A stretch of 64,000 nt of DNA from Mesorhabditis belari. Taxonomy: Eukaryota; Nematoda; Chromadorea; Rhabditida; Rhabditidae. The position numbers and the translations under genes are program-made. Under the pieces are notes generated by a model. That model was given only the letters and a program-made list of their open reading frames with translations, was not told the DNA's origin and did not search any database. Positions 54,892 to 64,000 of the stretch are shown here, piece after piece; positions within the stretch are counted from its first letter, which is position 1; each line of letters begins with the position of its first letter. The stretch spans positions 124,001 through 188,000 of the forward strand of contig CAUEEP010000171.1 of NCBI GenBank assembly GCA_958450365.1, given 5' to 3'.

Positions 54892-57800
54892 CTTCTCATC
54901 TACATCAACGTTCCACTCGATGGCTCAACACCAACGCCAGAAACGATAACCACTGGAACAACAAAAGCATTCACGCAAAGGTTTGGTTAAACGTTTGTCT
55001 ATGCGCTCTAAACTAAATTTAGAATATTCAATGCACTAGTCTAACGCAAACTAGCAATAGCGAATGAAGAGTTTTAAAATATTAGATTGGCAACTTGAAA
55101 GTTGGTACACTTTTTCGTATTTCCTAGAAAACATATTTAATTCGATTTCTCTAAATAAAAGCTACATATTATCGAATTTACGAAACGCTTAAGCAAATTT
55201 GGACAACTTTTGAAACGAATTTGAGCAGAAATACAAGTTTTTTCTGAAAATTCTTCAAACAGACATATAACTAAAGCAATTAGACAAATCGAGCTGAGAA
55301 TTCGGCTATATGCCTAACTTTTTATGCTCTATCTTTTTTCTATTAACATCAAGATAGGTTTATGTGGAAGAAAGTGCTCAAATTGCTTCATCGAGTGCTC
55401 ATGATTTTTGGTTCCTCAACTTCTTGCCCCCTAGAAACCTAAAAAACCGAAACTTTTCTAGATCTGTCAAAAGCCTTTTTTAGAGGATAAATGAGCCTTT
55501 TTATTGGTGAAAACTGTAGATTAATCGGTGCACTAGTTATTTCTAAAAAGTCCAATGAACAATACCAACTTTCAAGTTGCCAAGCTAATATTTAAGTACA
55601 GGGTGGCCTGCAATTATAGCGCCGCATTTCAGAGGGCCTAGATTGACCCAAATTAGGTCAATCGTTCTGTTTTTCTGGAGGTAAATCTTAAGTGTGTCTC
55701 CTGGAACGGTGCCCATTATCTAGTCGATTCAAGCTTTCAACTTTTTTATATGCCCCTTCAAAGTTAGAAGCTGAGTGTCAGTCGGCACGCCGCACATTTA
55801 TGGGATCTTGCCAAAATCTCGTTGAGATTGAATACATTGAATTAATGAACGAAATCTCACATGCTCTACGCAGTTTAAGTGCAAAAATTCTTGAGAAACG
55901 TCACCAAAACTCAATTAATATGATCTGATATTTGATTGAGAAACGCTATTTGGAGGTAAGCCTAAGCCCTGAGCCTGAGCCTAAGTCTGAGCCTGAGTAG
56001 CGACATTCGGCTCTCAACTTTGAAAAGCCATATAAAAAGTTGAAAGCTTGAATCGATTAGACAATGGGCACCGTTCCAGGAGATACACTTAAGATTTACC
56101 TCCAGAAAAACAGAACGATTGACCTAATTTGGGTCAATCTAGGCCCTCTGAAGTGCGGCGCAATAATTGTGGGCCACCATGTAATTCTGATTCAGAGCCG
56201 ATGAACCAGAAGTAATCGTCACTTGTTCGGATACTGAAAAATCACCCCCGTTCACCTCATCAGTGGAAATCTGTCGCCGAAAATTGGAAAAAGAAACACT
56301 GACAACACTAGAGGGAATGGCCGGGATGGGATGGGACAATCTGCAGAATATCCCAATGGCTCAAGTCTTTGATCTCAAGTTCGGCAAGTGCTCGACGACG
56401 CCCGATGGCGGGTATTTGATCCCAGATCAAATGCAGATCTCACCGATTAGAAAGATTGAGTTGAATAAGGTTTGGAAGCGATTTTGAAACCAATTTCCTC
56501 AAATTTCCAGATGGCCGACTACCACGAAGATTTCCAAACATACACTCAGTCGAATGCCGAAACGATCAATATGGATGCCGGCTTTCACTATGCGGCTTTC
56601 GGAATGTCTGGCTCTTTCAGCACAAAGAATCAGGAAACGAAGAGCAAATTTGCTGCCGAGAAATCCTCGATGTTGCTCACCACTTTAGACTATCGAGCTT
56701 ACACGGCAATCATCTCACCAAGTGATTTTCATCCGGATTTCATGGAGAGACTTCAAGAGATCGCTGTCGCTTTGTTCAATGGAGTTGAACATAAAGTGCG
56801 CTATTTGGGTGGGTACTCTTGTCATGCTGAAGGTGCTGTAGTACTGGAAGATTTGCATTTCTTAATTCTATAGCTTAATTCGATATAAGATCTACTCGGG
56901 CACCCATTTACCCGATGGTAGATCACTTCTAACGAAGAAATGGCCTTAACTCAAAGTTGGGTATCGATCCGAAACCAAGTGGACCTTATAGAATCGACAA
57001 CGGTGATTCATAATCTGCAAAAATTAGCTGCCAACTCGACCTGGATCGCGAGATAGTTAACCTAGAAGTTTTCCAACAAAACAGAAAACTTCATTGGTGC
57101 TTGGTACTCCTAGCAATAAGGGCTTCCTTAAATCAAGTCTCTGTAGTCTAGTCGGTAGAGCGGTGGCCGCTGGATTTGCGGGTCGAAGGTACGAATCCTG
57201 CCTGGATTTTTTGCTTTTTTGGGATTCAACTTTATTTTTTTATTAAACAATAACCAAGAAAAAAATATAATAAAAGGAAGTACAAATTACTCTACCCGAA
57301 AAACAACAAAACTAACATTGGTGAAGCTCAATAATCAAATGCCGAAAAAACAAGCGTCTCGAATAACAAGCACAGTAGAAAAAACCCGAGTTATTGCAAC
57401 CTCTCGTAAAGCAGTTAGAAAGAATATCCTTCGGGAAGCAAGCCTGGCGTTCGGAAACTATCTGAATGTAAATTACAATATCCAGCTGAAACTCACGTAA
57501 ACTTTCGCATATTTTCGAATTCAGGAGCTCCAAATTGTTTGTGGGTCATCGACAAAAGCTTTAAGAGATTGTCCCTCTCTCCTGGATTAAAATCTGTTTC
57601 ATCGAAACGTCCGCATTTGGTCAATCTTTTATAAAAGATCTGCCTAAAGCAGAAACACTATGATTTGATATTTGCAAAATATCGAATTCCATTTAAAAAA
57701 CCCCATAAGAAACAAAAAATAAAAAAAAATTGAGAAAAAATACAATGGATAGTGAGGAATTTCTAGAATGCCCTCAATAGGCTTTTGGATCTCCCTCCTT

Positions 57801-60800
57801 CAACGTTTCGTAGTTTGTAAAATGTAGCTTTTAGATAAATCCGCACTACACTACAGAGACAGGACGACTTGCTTTAAGGAAGCCCTTATAGCCAGGAGTA
57901 CCAGGCAAAATGTTTTGTTGGAATTCTGTTTTTTTGGAAAACTTCTAGGTTAAATATCTCGCGATCCAGGTCGAGTTGGCAGCTAATTTTTGCAGATTAT
58001 GAATCTCCGTGGTCGATTTTATAAGGTCCACTTGGCTTCGGATCGATTCCCTACTTTGAGTTGAGACCATTCTCTCATAAGCTGAAAAAGAACAATTAGT
58101 CATAAAGTCTATACGTAATTTTACATATTGGGTTGGGGAGAATGAGTCGGCGCCAAACTTTAAAGGGACTTTTTGCACACATAAAGCCTTCTTTAAACAT
58201 ACGTTTGGTTTCATCAAAAGGATCCACTATTTCTCTACAAAATCACTTTTGAGAGATTCCACAAAGCTTTTCTTTCGTGGAGTTTATGAACTTCCAAACG
58301 CAGCTGGTTAAAATGGCAAAGAGTCCGACTCATCATTTGAACAGTTTCTTTCACATAAACCTTCTTTGGTGTTTATATAAAAAAGATAGAGCACATTCAA
58401 TTACTTAAGTTGCCAAATTTGCAGGAAGATCCCACCAATGGTTTTTTCTAGATCACAGTTTGTAGTTTTTGTGAAAAAATGGCTTTTTCTTGAGCGGAGG
58501 CGCTGTTTGAATTTTCTTTTAAATGTCATTTTGTAGAGAATTAGTTAACCATTCTACTGATATCAAACGCATATTATTTGACGAAGTCGAATAGAAGTTT
58601 TAGACATTTTTTTCATTTTCGGCGCCGACTCATTCTCCCCAACCCAATAGAATAGAAGAGCCCTAACATTTTTATATATGCCACATGCCGCATCCTGGAT
58701 ATTACGGGATCTAAACTTATACAAATAGAGTTTCTCAACTCTAAAACTTTCAGCCGAACTAGTGATCCGAGATTTCGGCACCTACGTGGTCACTCGAGCC
58801 GAACTCGGCGCCAAATATCAACAAGAGGATTATGTGGACACAACGATAAACGACAACAATGCGATCAGTTTCTCAGAGATCCGAGCCGCCGCCTCGGCTA
58901 GTTTCCTGTCGATTTTCTCAGCCGGTGGATCGTACACCTCAACAAGCTCCTCGCAAGCCACGGAACACTTCCAGAAGTCTCTCAAACACTCGCGCATTCG
59001 TACAGATGGTGGACCCGATGTGAATCATTTGCTCAACGCGGATCCGAAAAGCAAGGTACATGTCAAGGCACAAAACCTACTAAATTTCAAAGGGCTTTTG
59101 GCTTTTCTAAGCGTTTGAAAAGCTTAGAAAAGTTTCAAAAGTGTAAAAGTTTCAATGTGCCCCAAAGACTTTTCTTGAAGCTCAACTATTCAACTTGGGC
59201 GTACTCTTGGCTAATCGACTGTAATGCAGCCGTATATTCAACTAGTTTTAAGAAACGAAGAGATTTTCTTGAAACCTTTGAGCTTTTGAAAGGTTCAACT
59301 TTCTTTCCATAACTCAAAACCTAGACTCTCCCTTTGATCGACAATCTCGTTGTCACCGATCGATCGGGTGTCCCGCTCTTCTCTCTCATCACTCCACAAA
59401 ACCTGCCCACCTACGATTTCGCCACCCTCTCCAAGATTAGTCACGCAATTCGCAATGCTACGGAAAAGTATTATCGAGTGAACAAAATTGAGGGTTGCAT
59501 GGATCCAAAAGCGGCGAATTTCGATTTCAGAGTAGGTCTAGTTGAGAAATAAGCGAGTGGCCGCTCTAAAGTGTGCCCCGGTTACCGTAACCCATAACAA
59601 ATGCTACCGTAACCCGTTTCCCTGTTGTAAGGGCTGCATTAACAGTAAATAGATAAATCTATGCATAGAAAGATTTAACCGGTGTAAAGATACGGAGTGT
59701 GCTTGCGGTTACGGTAACCGGAACATACTTTAAGACAATGAACATTGTTCGGAAAAAGTTGCCTAGTAAGAATTCAATTTTTCTCAACTTTAGGCAAACG
59801 TCAAAGCCACTTGTGTGCCTTCTGCATACAATCAGACTTTTGGTGGAGTGTATCAATATTGCAAAGTTCTCGGGAAAAACTCCTGGGTGAGTTCGGTAGT
59901 TAGAAAAGTAGAATTTGGTGGTTTTTTGATAGAATTTGGTGGTTTTCTTCTTTTACTTGATAACACTTTTATAGGATTATTACACAACCGAATTTCAACC
60001 TTACAACCAGCAACACCTCTGTGATCCGCTCTTCCACAAAAACGGTGCCACCGGGGATTTCAAATGTGACACAATCTATGAGCCGGTGCCACTGCTGCAA
60101 GTCAACTATCCATTGCCTGATATTTCACAAACGACTTGCAAAAAGAAGTGCAGGTATTTTAGAAGTTTAACCGAGCCAAGTACGGGAGGAGTTAAAGTTT
60201 TGCAAAAGCTTTTTCTTCAGTAAAGGTTTTTCTTTTCTTCCTTTGCTTCAATTTCTCCAGTTTCTTCAGTCTTTATGGCGTTTTCAGCTACCGTAATCTG
60301 AGCCTTGTTTCAACTTTTGATTAACTCTTACAGAAACATAGTTTTCAAAAGTCTGTTTTATGTGTTAAATGTTTTAGAAAGCGTATTACTGAAGAAAAAA
60401 AACACTATTATTAGGTTGAGTACTATGGTATCTCTTGTTCATTATTTTTTTTTGATTAGCGAGTTTTTCTCTAAACAAACGTTGAATCCCTAAAAATAAA
60501 AAGTGTTAAGTGTTTCATTTTAGGTATTTTAAAACAAAATTTGTACTGATATGATGCAAATTCGCAATTAAATTCTCATTTATCTGAGATTCTTTAAAGA
60601 GAATGATAAAGAAAACGGTGGGACGAATTTTTCTGAAAATTTGTCTATACTTCTAACTTTTTATGTTCTAGCTTTTTTCTATTTACATTAAAAAAGGGGT
60701 CAAATCGTAGAAGAAAGGATCAAATCGCATAACCGGATCTCAAATCGCATACCGTATCCTCTCTAATAGTAGTGCACCCTAACCTTCGCCTAAATTACTC

Positions 60801-62831
60801 GAAATCTCGAAAAGCGCTTATCAGAACCTATCGATTTGGGGTCGGAAAATGTAGCTGACGATAAGATCTTGTGGGGGATTTGAGTGTTGAGCTTCTATAA
60901 AAACTTGGAAACCGTCAAATATCAAATAGTCATCAACTCGGCTCGGCGCAGTGCATTAGTAGGGAATCTTTTCTTTCCCCTACCTGATATTCAACGAGAG
61001 TCTCCGTGTAGTTAAACATGACTCCACCCAATAAAGAGTAGAAAACCAACTTATTATTTAGATGAGTTAGGCTAATGGTCCATGTTTCATTGCTGTTGTT
61101 TTCTTAATAGTAGTGCACCCTAAGCTTCGCCTAAATTACTCGAAATCTCGAAAACCGCTTATCAAAACCTATCGATGTGGGGTCGGAAAATGTAGCTGAC
61201 GATGAGATCTTGTGGGAGGTTAGAGTATTGAGCTTCTGCGAAAACTTCGAAACCGTAAAATAGTCATCAACTCGGCTCGCCGGGGTGCACTACTATTAGA
61301 GGGAATACGGTAACTAATTTTAAAAACTCGCCTTCTTGCCTCTTGAAATTTCTCAAAACAAGAGTTTTTTACAAATACTTGAGAAGCATTTTGTAGAAAA
61401 AAATAGGGCTTTCCAATAAAATAAACCGTTCGTCTTTTGGTCGATTCACCGTTTCTTAAAACGATCAATGAAGATACCATACAAACACATAGTACTCAAC
61501 CAACATTGGTAATCACATTTCATTACTTTGCTTTGCTTCATTGCTTTTGAAAAAAGTGAAATACATAGTACTCAACCTATAGCACAATTTTAGTGGCTTC
61601 TGGGTCTGGAAAAAGTGCCACAACGAGTGCAACACCAAAGTGTACAAATACGAGGCAGCCGTCGAGACGTACTATTGCGGTGCGAAAGCCGATGTGCCAA
61701 TCCCTGCCGAGACCGGTTTCCTTTTTGGTGGTCTTTATGCAAAAGGGCAAACGAATGTGTTCACTGGATCAACCGGTTGCCCCGGAAATTTCCAAGCTCA
61801 TCCAATTTTCAAAGATTCTGTCATTTGCTTGAGTAGAAACTATGTGACTGATGGGCCTTATGAGGTGCAACTCGGCGGATTCTTTGGTTGCAAAACGCCG
61901 ACAAATCAAAAGAAATGCCCAAGTGGGTTCACGCAATATTTGGCTAGCGCCGAGCAGGAGTGTGATGTGTTTTTCTGTGTGAGGCCGAATCAATTGACGA
62001 CCTATGTTCCGGTGAAAGTCAAAAGGTTTAGTTTTTCTTTCTTTCTTTAACCCTACCCTATGTGACAGTGACAAAGAAATTGGTAAAAACGAGAAAATTT
62101 TGAGTTAAAACTAACGCTAATGGCTGTCTTGAGCTTGTCTTGAGCTTGTCTTGCTGCTAGCGAATGGATTTTAAGCACTTCATCGATTAAACTGATTTTT
62201 GTACTCAAAAAGGATTCGATTCCATTCTTCAGCTTGTTTTTGAAGCGCTAAGTTTGCTTTCTGATAAGAAGATAAGAAGATAAGTAGATTTTTTTTCATG
62301 ATAAGAAGTAGAGTGAGCTTCTCTTGGTTAAATTTGCATAATTTAGTCGCATAAAACATTGCGAAAATCACTGCTGTTTTTAGAATTTCATAAACCTCTT
62401 TAGACCGCCTTATTCGGACATGTCAGCGTTGAGTGATGAGACTCTAAATGTGATATATTTCTATCGGAACAACACTTTCTGGCACAAGCAAAACATGACC
62501 AGGATAATCGAAGCAGCTGCTGGAGAGTTGAAAACAAAGTGAATTTTGGTTGAAAGTTTGAGCTCGGGAATTAACTTTGGAATTTTTCATTGCTTTCATT
62601 CAAATTTTCATTACTTTCTATTCGTATACTGAATCATTTCGAATACTATTTAAATAAGCTCTCAATTTAGGAAGTTGCTCACAGAAAATGCGGCTTTTCA
62701 TGGTGGATTCGAGTTGAGCACCGACGCTTTGGATACTTTCATTGAAAGCACTTACCTAGCTGCGTATGAAAAAGAAGAGGTAAAGTAAAAAGTGTTTCCA
62801 AATGATTGTTGAGTTTTAGGCGACCGTCTAG
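54892..62831 (+). CDS. MPEG1/perforin-2-like MACPF protein, 5' end not found
   Basis: Eleven exons join in phase (709 codons and stop): 54892-54980, 56196-56469, 56511-56808, 58754-59055, 59325-59531, 59794-59886, 59975-60153, 61594-62025, 62404-62538, 62671-62779 and 62820-62831. The MACPF domain spans about exons 2-5. Its signature is VIRDFGTYVVTRAELGAKY (exon 4), with a membrane-hairpin region around FSEIRAAASASFLSIFSAGG. Exons 5-6 carry GCMDPKAANFDF and QTFGGVYQYC, and exon 8 a cysteine-rich part (WVWKKCHNECN, GGLYAKG, VQLGGFFGC). This order is that of macrophage-expressed gene 1. MPEG1 is a pore-forming immune effector acting on engulfed microbes. No transmembrane segment follows, unlike vertebrate MPEG1, so a soluble or secreted form is inferred. 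A threonine-rich first exon precedes the domain; the signal peptide must lie further upstream. Confidence 0.85.
55080..55590. mobile_element. 511-bp MITE, TATTAGATTGGCAAC ends (family D)
   Basis: Left TATTAGATTGGCAACTTGAA; right inverse ...TTCAAGTTGCCAAGCTAATA; TA borders. The core CTCTATCTTTTTTCTATTAA lies at 55327-55346 and continues with AAGATAGGTTTATGTG. Located in intron 1 of the MACPF gene. Confidence 0.85.
55597..56183. mobile_element. 587-bp Tc1-type MITE with ~140-bp arms
   Basis: Left TACAGGGTGGCCTGCAATTA; right inverse ends GGTGGCCCAC with TA. Arms match through CGTTCTGTTTTTCTGGAGGT. It contains a degenerate CCTGAGCCTGAG / GCCTAAG hexamer run (55958-55998). It ends 12 bases before the acceptor of exon 2 of the MACPF gene. 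Confidence 0.88.
56935..58078. mobile_element. 1.14-kb fold-back element in MACPF intron 3
   Basis: About 215 bases at 56935-57150 are inverted at about 57853-58078. Shared blocks are AAGTGGACCTTATA, TTTGCAGATTATGAATC-type and GGTACTCCTGGC-type sequences. The middle, about 700 bases, contains an open frame (57219-57500) rich in lysine and arginine, without a recognised motif. A tRNA-like sequence overlaps the inner edge of the left arm. Confidence 0.8.
57140..57210 (+). ncRNA. tRNA-like sequence within the fold-back
   Basis: TAGTCTAGTCGGTAGAGCGG resembles a tRNA D arm and A box. GGTACGAATCC is one base from a B box. The anticodon arm CCGC/GCGG does not give U at position 33. Probably a relic. 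Confidence 0.35.
58126..58649. mobile_element. 524-bp MITE (family A), reverse of 6577-7100
   Basis: Same length and ends as the copy at 6577, in opposite orientation. Flanked by TA and inserted in a copy of the 19430-type repeat (TACGTAATTTTACA before it, GAATAGAAGAGCCC after). Lies in intron 3 of the MACPF gene. Confidence 0.9.
59578..59721. mobile_element. 144-bp mini-MITE, CCGGTTACCGTAACC ends
   Basis: The ends are a perfect 15-base inverted repeat. A second CTACCGTAACCC block follows the left end. Located in intron 5 of the MACPF gene. Confidence 0.75.
60751..61312. mobile_element. 562-bp TACCGTA-ended MITE with internal tandem copy
   Basis: Left TACCGTATCCTCTCTAATAG and right inverse TACCGTATTCCCTCTAATAG, both continuing TAGTGCACCC. 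Inside, a ~200-base block with GGGGTCGGAAAATGTAGCTG occurs twice in tandem, so two elements seem to have fused or one recombined. In intron 7 of the MACPF gene. A further piece like family D precedes it (60620-60690). Confidence 0.88.
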
Positions 62832-63284
62832 CACTTCAATGGGCGCTAAAACGTTAACATTCTCAATCAGAAATCGATCCCATTTGCCTTTCATCAAATT
62901 TTTGATTTTATTTGCAAAACGAGTAATCAGTTTTCATCTCTCTTTCATCAAATATAAAACAGTCATCTTTAAAAGACAAAGTCATTTTTTTTTGTTATCT
63001 TGAGCAATAAAACAATGAATTTGTGGTGGGGGTGAGAGTGAGAGTAATAAAACGATTTCAAAAATGAAATGAAAAAAAATAAAATCAAACGAATTCGAGC
63101 GGAATTTAGAAAAGCCGGATGGTATTTGTAATACAAAACAACTCAATTCCCGCGTCCAATTTCCCATACCGAAAGCTTTGAGGCTTCGTACTCGAACCTT
63201 GCGACGTTCCCTAGTTAGAGACTTCCATAGTTAGAGACAAGAGCTGGAAGTGTGGTCAGTGAGAATACTTTCCATAGTCATAAA
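62832..63284. other. Intergenic interval
   Basis: No gene recognised. A GTGAGAGTGAGAGTAATAAAAC stretch in two parts (63033-63053) is the only notable composition. Polyadenylation signals for the MACPF gene (AATAAA) occur at 63006 and 63046. Confidence 0.4.
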
Positions 63285-64000
63285 ATGAGACTTGGAAAAG
63301 CATTTAAAGTGACACTGAAAACAAAGAGGACCCGAATCGACAGCCGTTCATCCTTGCTGTCCAGTTTTGAGCAAAGAGCACGAGACCAAGCAAAGGTTTG
63401 AATCGTATCTAGCTCTGTTCATGTACCTTGAGTGAATTTGTTAAAATTGATTGTCCCACAAAACTCTAGTTCTTTTCAGACAAGAAAAGCGAAAATGATA
63501 AACCTCAACTACGAAGACACTTTTCATGAGTGCTTTTCCTTTGACTCGTAAAAATCTCTCAAACACAGCCCAACTCTCACAATTGTCAAGAAAAAGCGTT
63601 ACATTTTCCTCTTACCACATGCTAATACATCGATCTTTCTACTTTAGGAAATGTTGCATAACATTATAAATAATTTTATGGACAGCGTGGCAAAAAAGGT
63701 TTATTCTTTGTGTTGAGTTTATCGGTTAAAAATTATCAAGTTAAAAAAAGTTCTAATTTGGAAGTTGTAGACACCTACTTAGTGGCTGATTAGTCCTCTA
63801 AGCTGTGACTCAGCCCGCTTATCAGAAAGAAATCGATCCTCTTGGCGGGCATTTTTTTCACTATTTCTACTCGGACAATTTTTTCTGACTTCTTTAAAAC
63901 TTACGATGAAGCAGATTGGCGATTGTTCAGCTTTTGGGGCAGTATTCCTTTTAGAAAATCACACACCGTAAGAGTTTTTTTTGCGTTAAACATTTAGCCC
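63285..64000 (+). CDS. Start of an unknown gene, runs off the window
   Basis: An ATG at 63285 opens a 37-codon exon (MRLGKAFKVTLKTKRTRIDS then RSSLLSSFEQ) to a donor at 63396. An exon from 63480 reads MINLNYEDTFHECFSFDS. A third at 63650 reads EMLHNIINNFMDSVAKK. Further right KEIDPLGGHFFHYFYSDNFF and, one frame away, DFFKTYDEADWRLFSFWGSI then PFRKSHT ending at a GTAAGA donor near 63968. All show coding-like composition and good splice sites. The frame change around a T run at 63871-63877 is either a frameshift or a missed splice. The family is not recognised. Confidence 0.4.

Noticed and set aside
57140..57210. Functional tRNA gene
   Set aside because: The B box has a mismatch and no anticodon loop with U33 can be formed.

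Overview
The window reads as AT-rich chromosomal DNA of a nematode. Genes carry many tiny introns (about 30-60 bases) with TTTTCAG-type acceptors. Two genes or gene remnants look like nematode-specific chemoreceptors (Str-like and Srx-like). A TTAGGC array matches the nematode telomere unit. Two copies of a spliced-leader-like RNA gene differ from canonical SL1 at few positions. I could run no homology search, so family names come from motifs I recognise. Splice sites were chosen by hand from consensus and reading-frame phase.

Layout. 1-3 kb: mariner and pogo-type transposon debris, a fold-back element and a minisatellite. 3.2-3.7 kb: a small secreted cysteine-containing protein gene (minus). 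4.7-12.8 kb and 26.05-33.5 kb: two direct copies of one segmental duplication. Each holds a coiled-coil gene fragment, a decayed Str-like receptor gene with Merlin transposon debris, an SL1-like RNA gene and a tRNA-Pro(UGG). 12.8-17.7 kb: an inverted copy of a repeat also found at 33.9-34.5 kb, split by a pogo-like transposon, followed by a Tc3-like transposon inserted in a third partial copy of the duplicated DNA. 17.9-19.3 kb: an Srx-like chemoreceptor gene (minus), with a TTAGGC array in one intron and a MITE in another. 19.4-25.8 kb: mariner remnant, 12-bp satellite, and fragments of small secreted-protein genes. 35.2-37.9 kb: a decayed Mutator-like (MULE) transposon with FLYWCH and transposase exons.

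38.4-41.2 kb holds a plus-strand coiled-coil gene. 45.5-47.75 kb (minus) is a P-loop GTPase gene with a cysteine cluster. Directly upstream of it, 47.8-51.0 kb (minus), is an ATP-citrate lyase gene that lacks the N-terminal ~55 residues and the whole C-terminal citrate-synthase-like domain. 54.9-62.8 kb (plus) is an 11-exon MACPF gene whose architecture matches MPEG1/perforin-2, without a transmembrane segment; its long introns are packed with MITEs. A further gene begins at about 63.3 kb and runs off the window.

The strongest leads are the SL1-like RNA pair, the MPEG1-like gene, the truncated ATP-citrate lyase, and a set of ~520-bp MITEs that share an internal core but have different ends. 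Transposon history can be read directly, because empty sites for two insertions are present in the same window.
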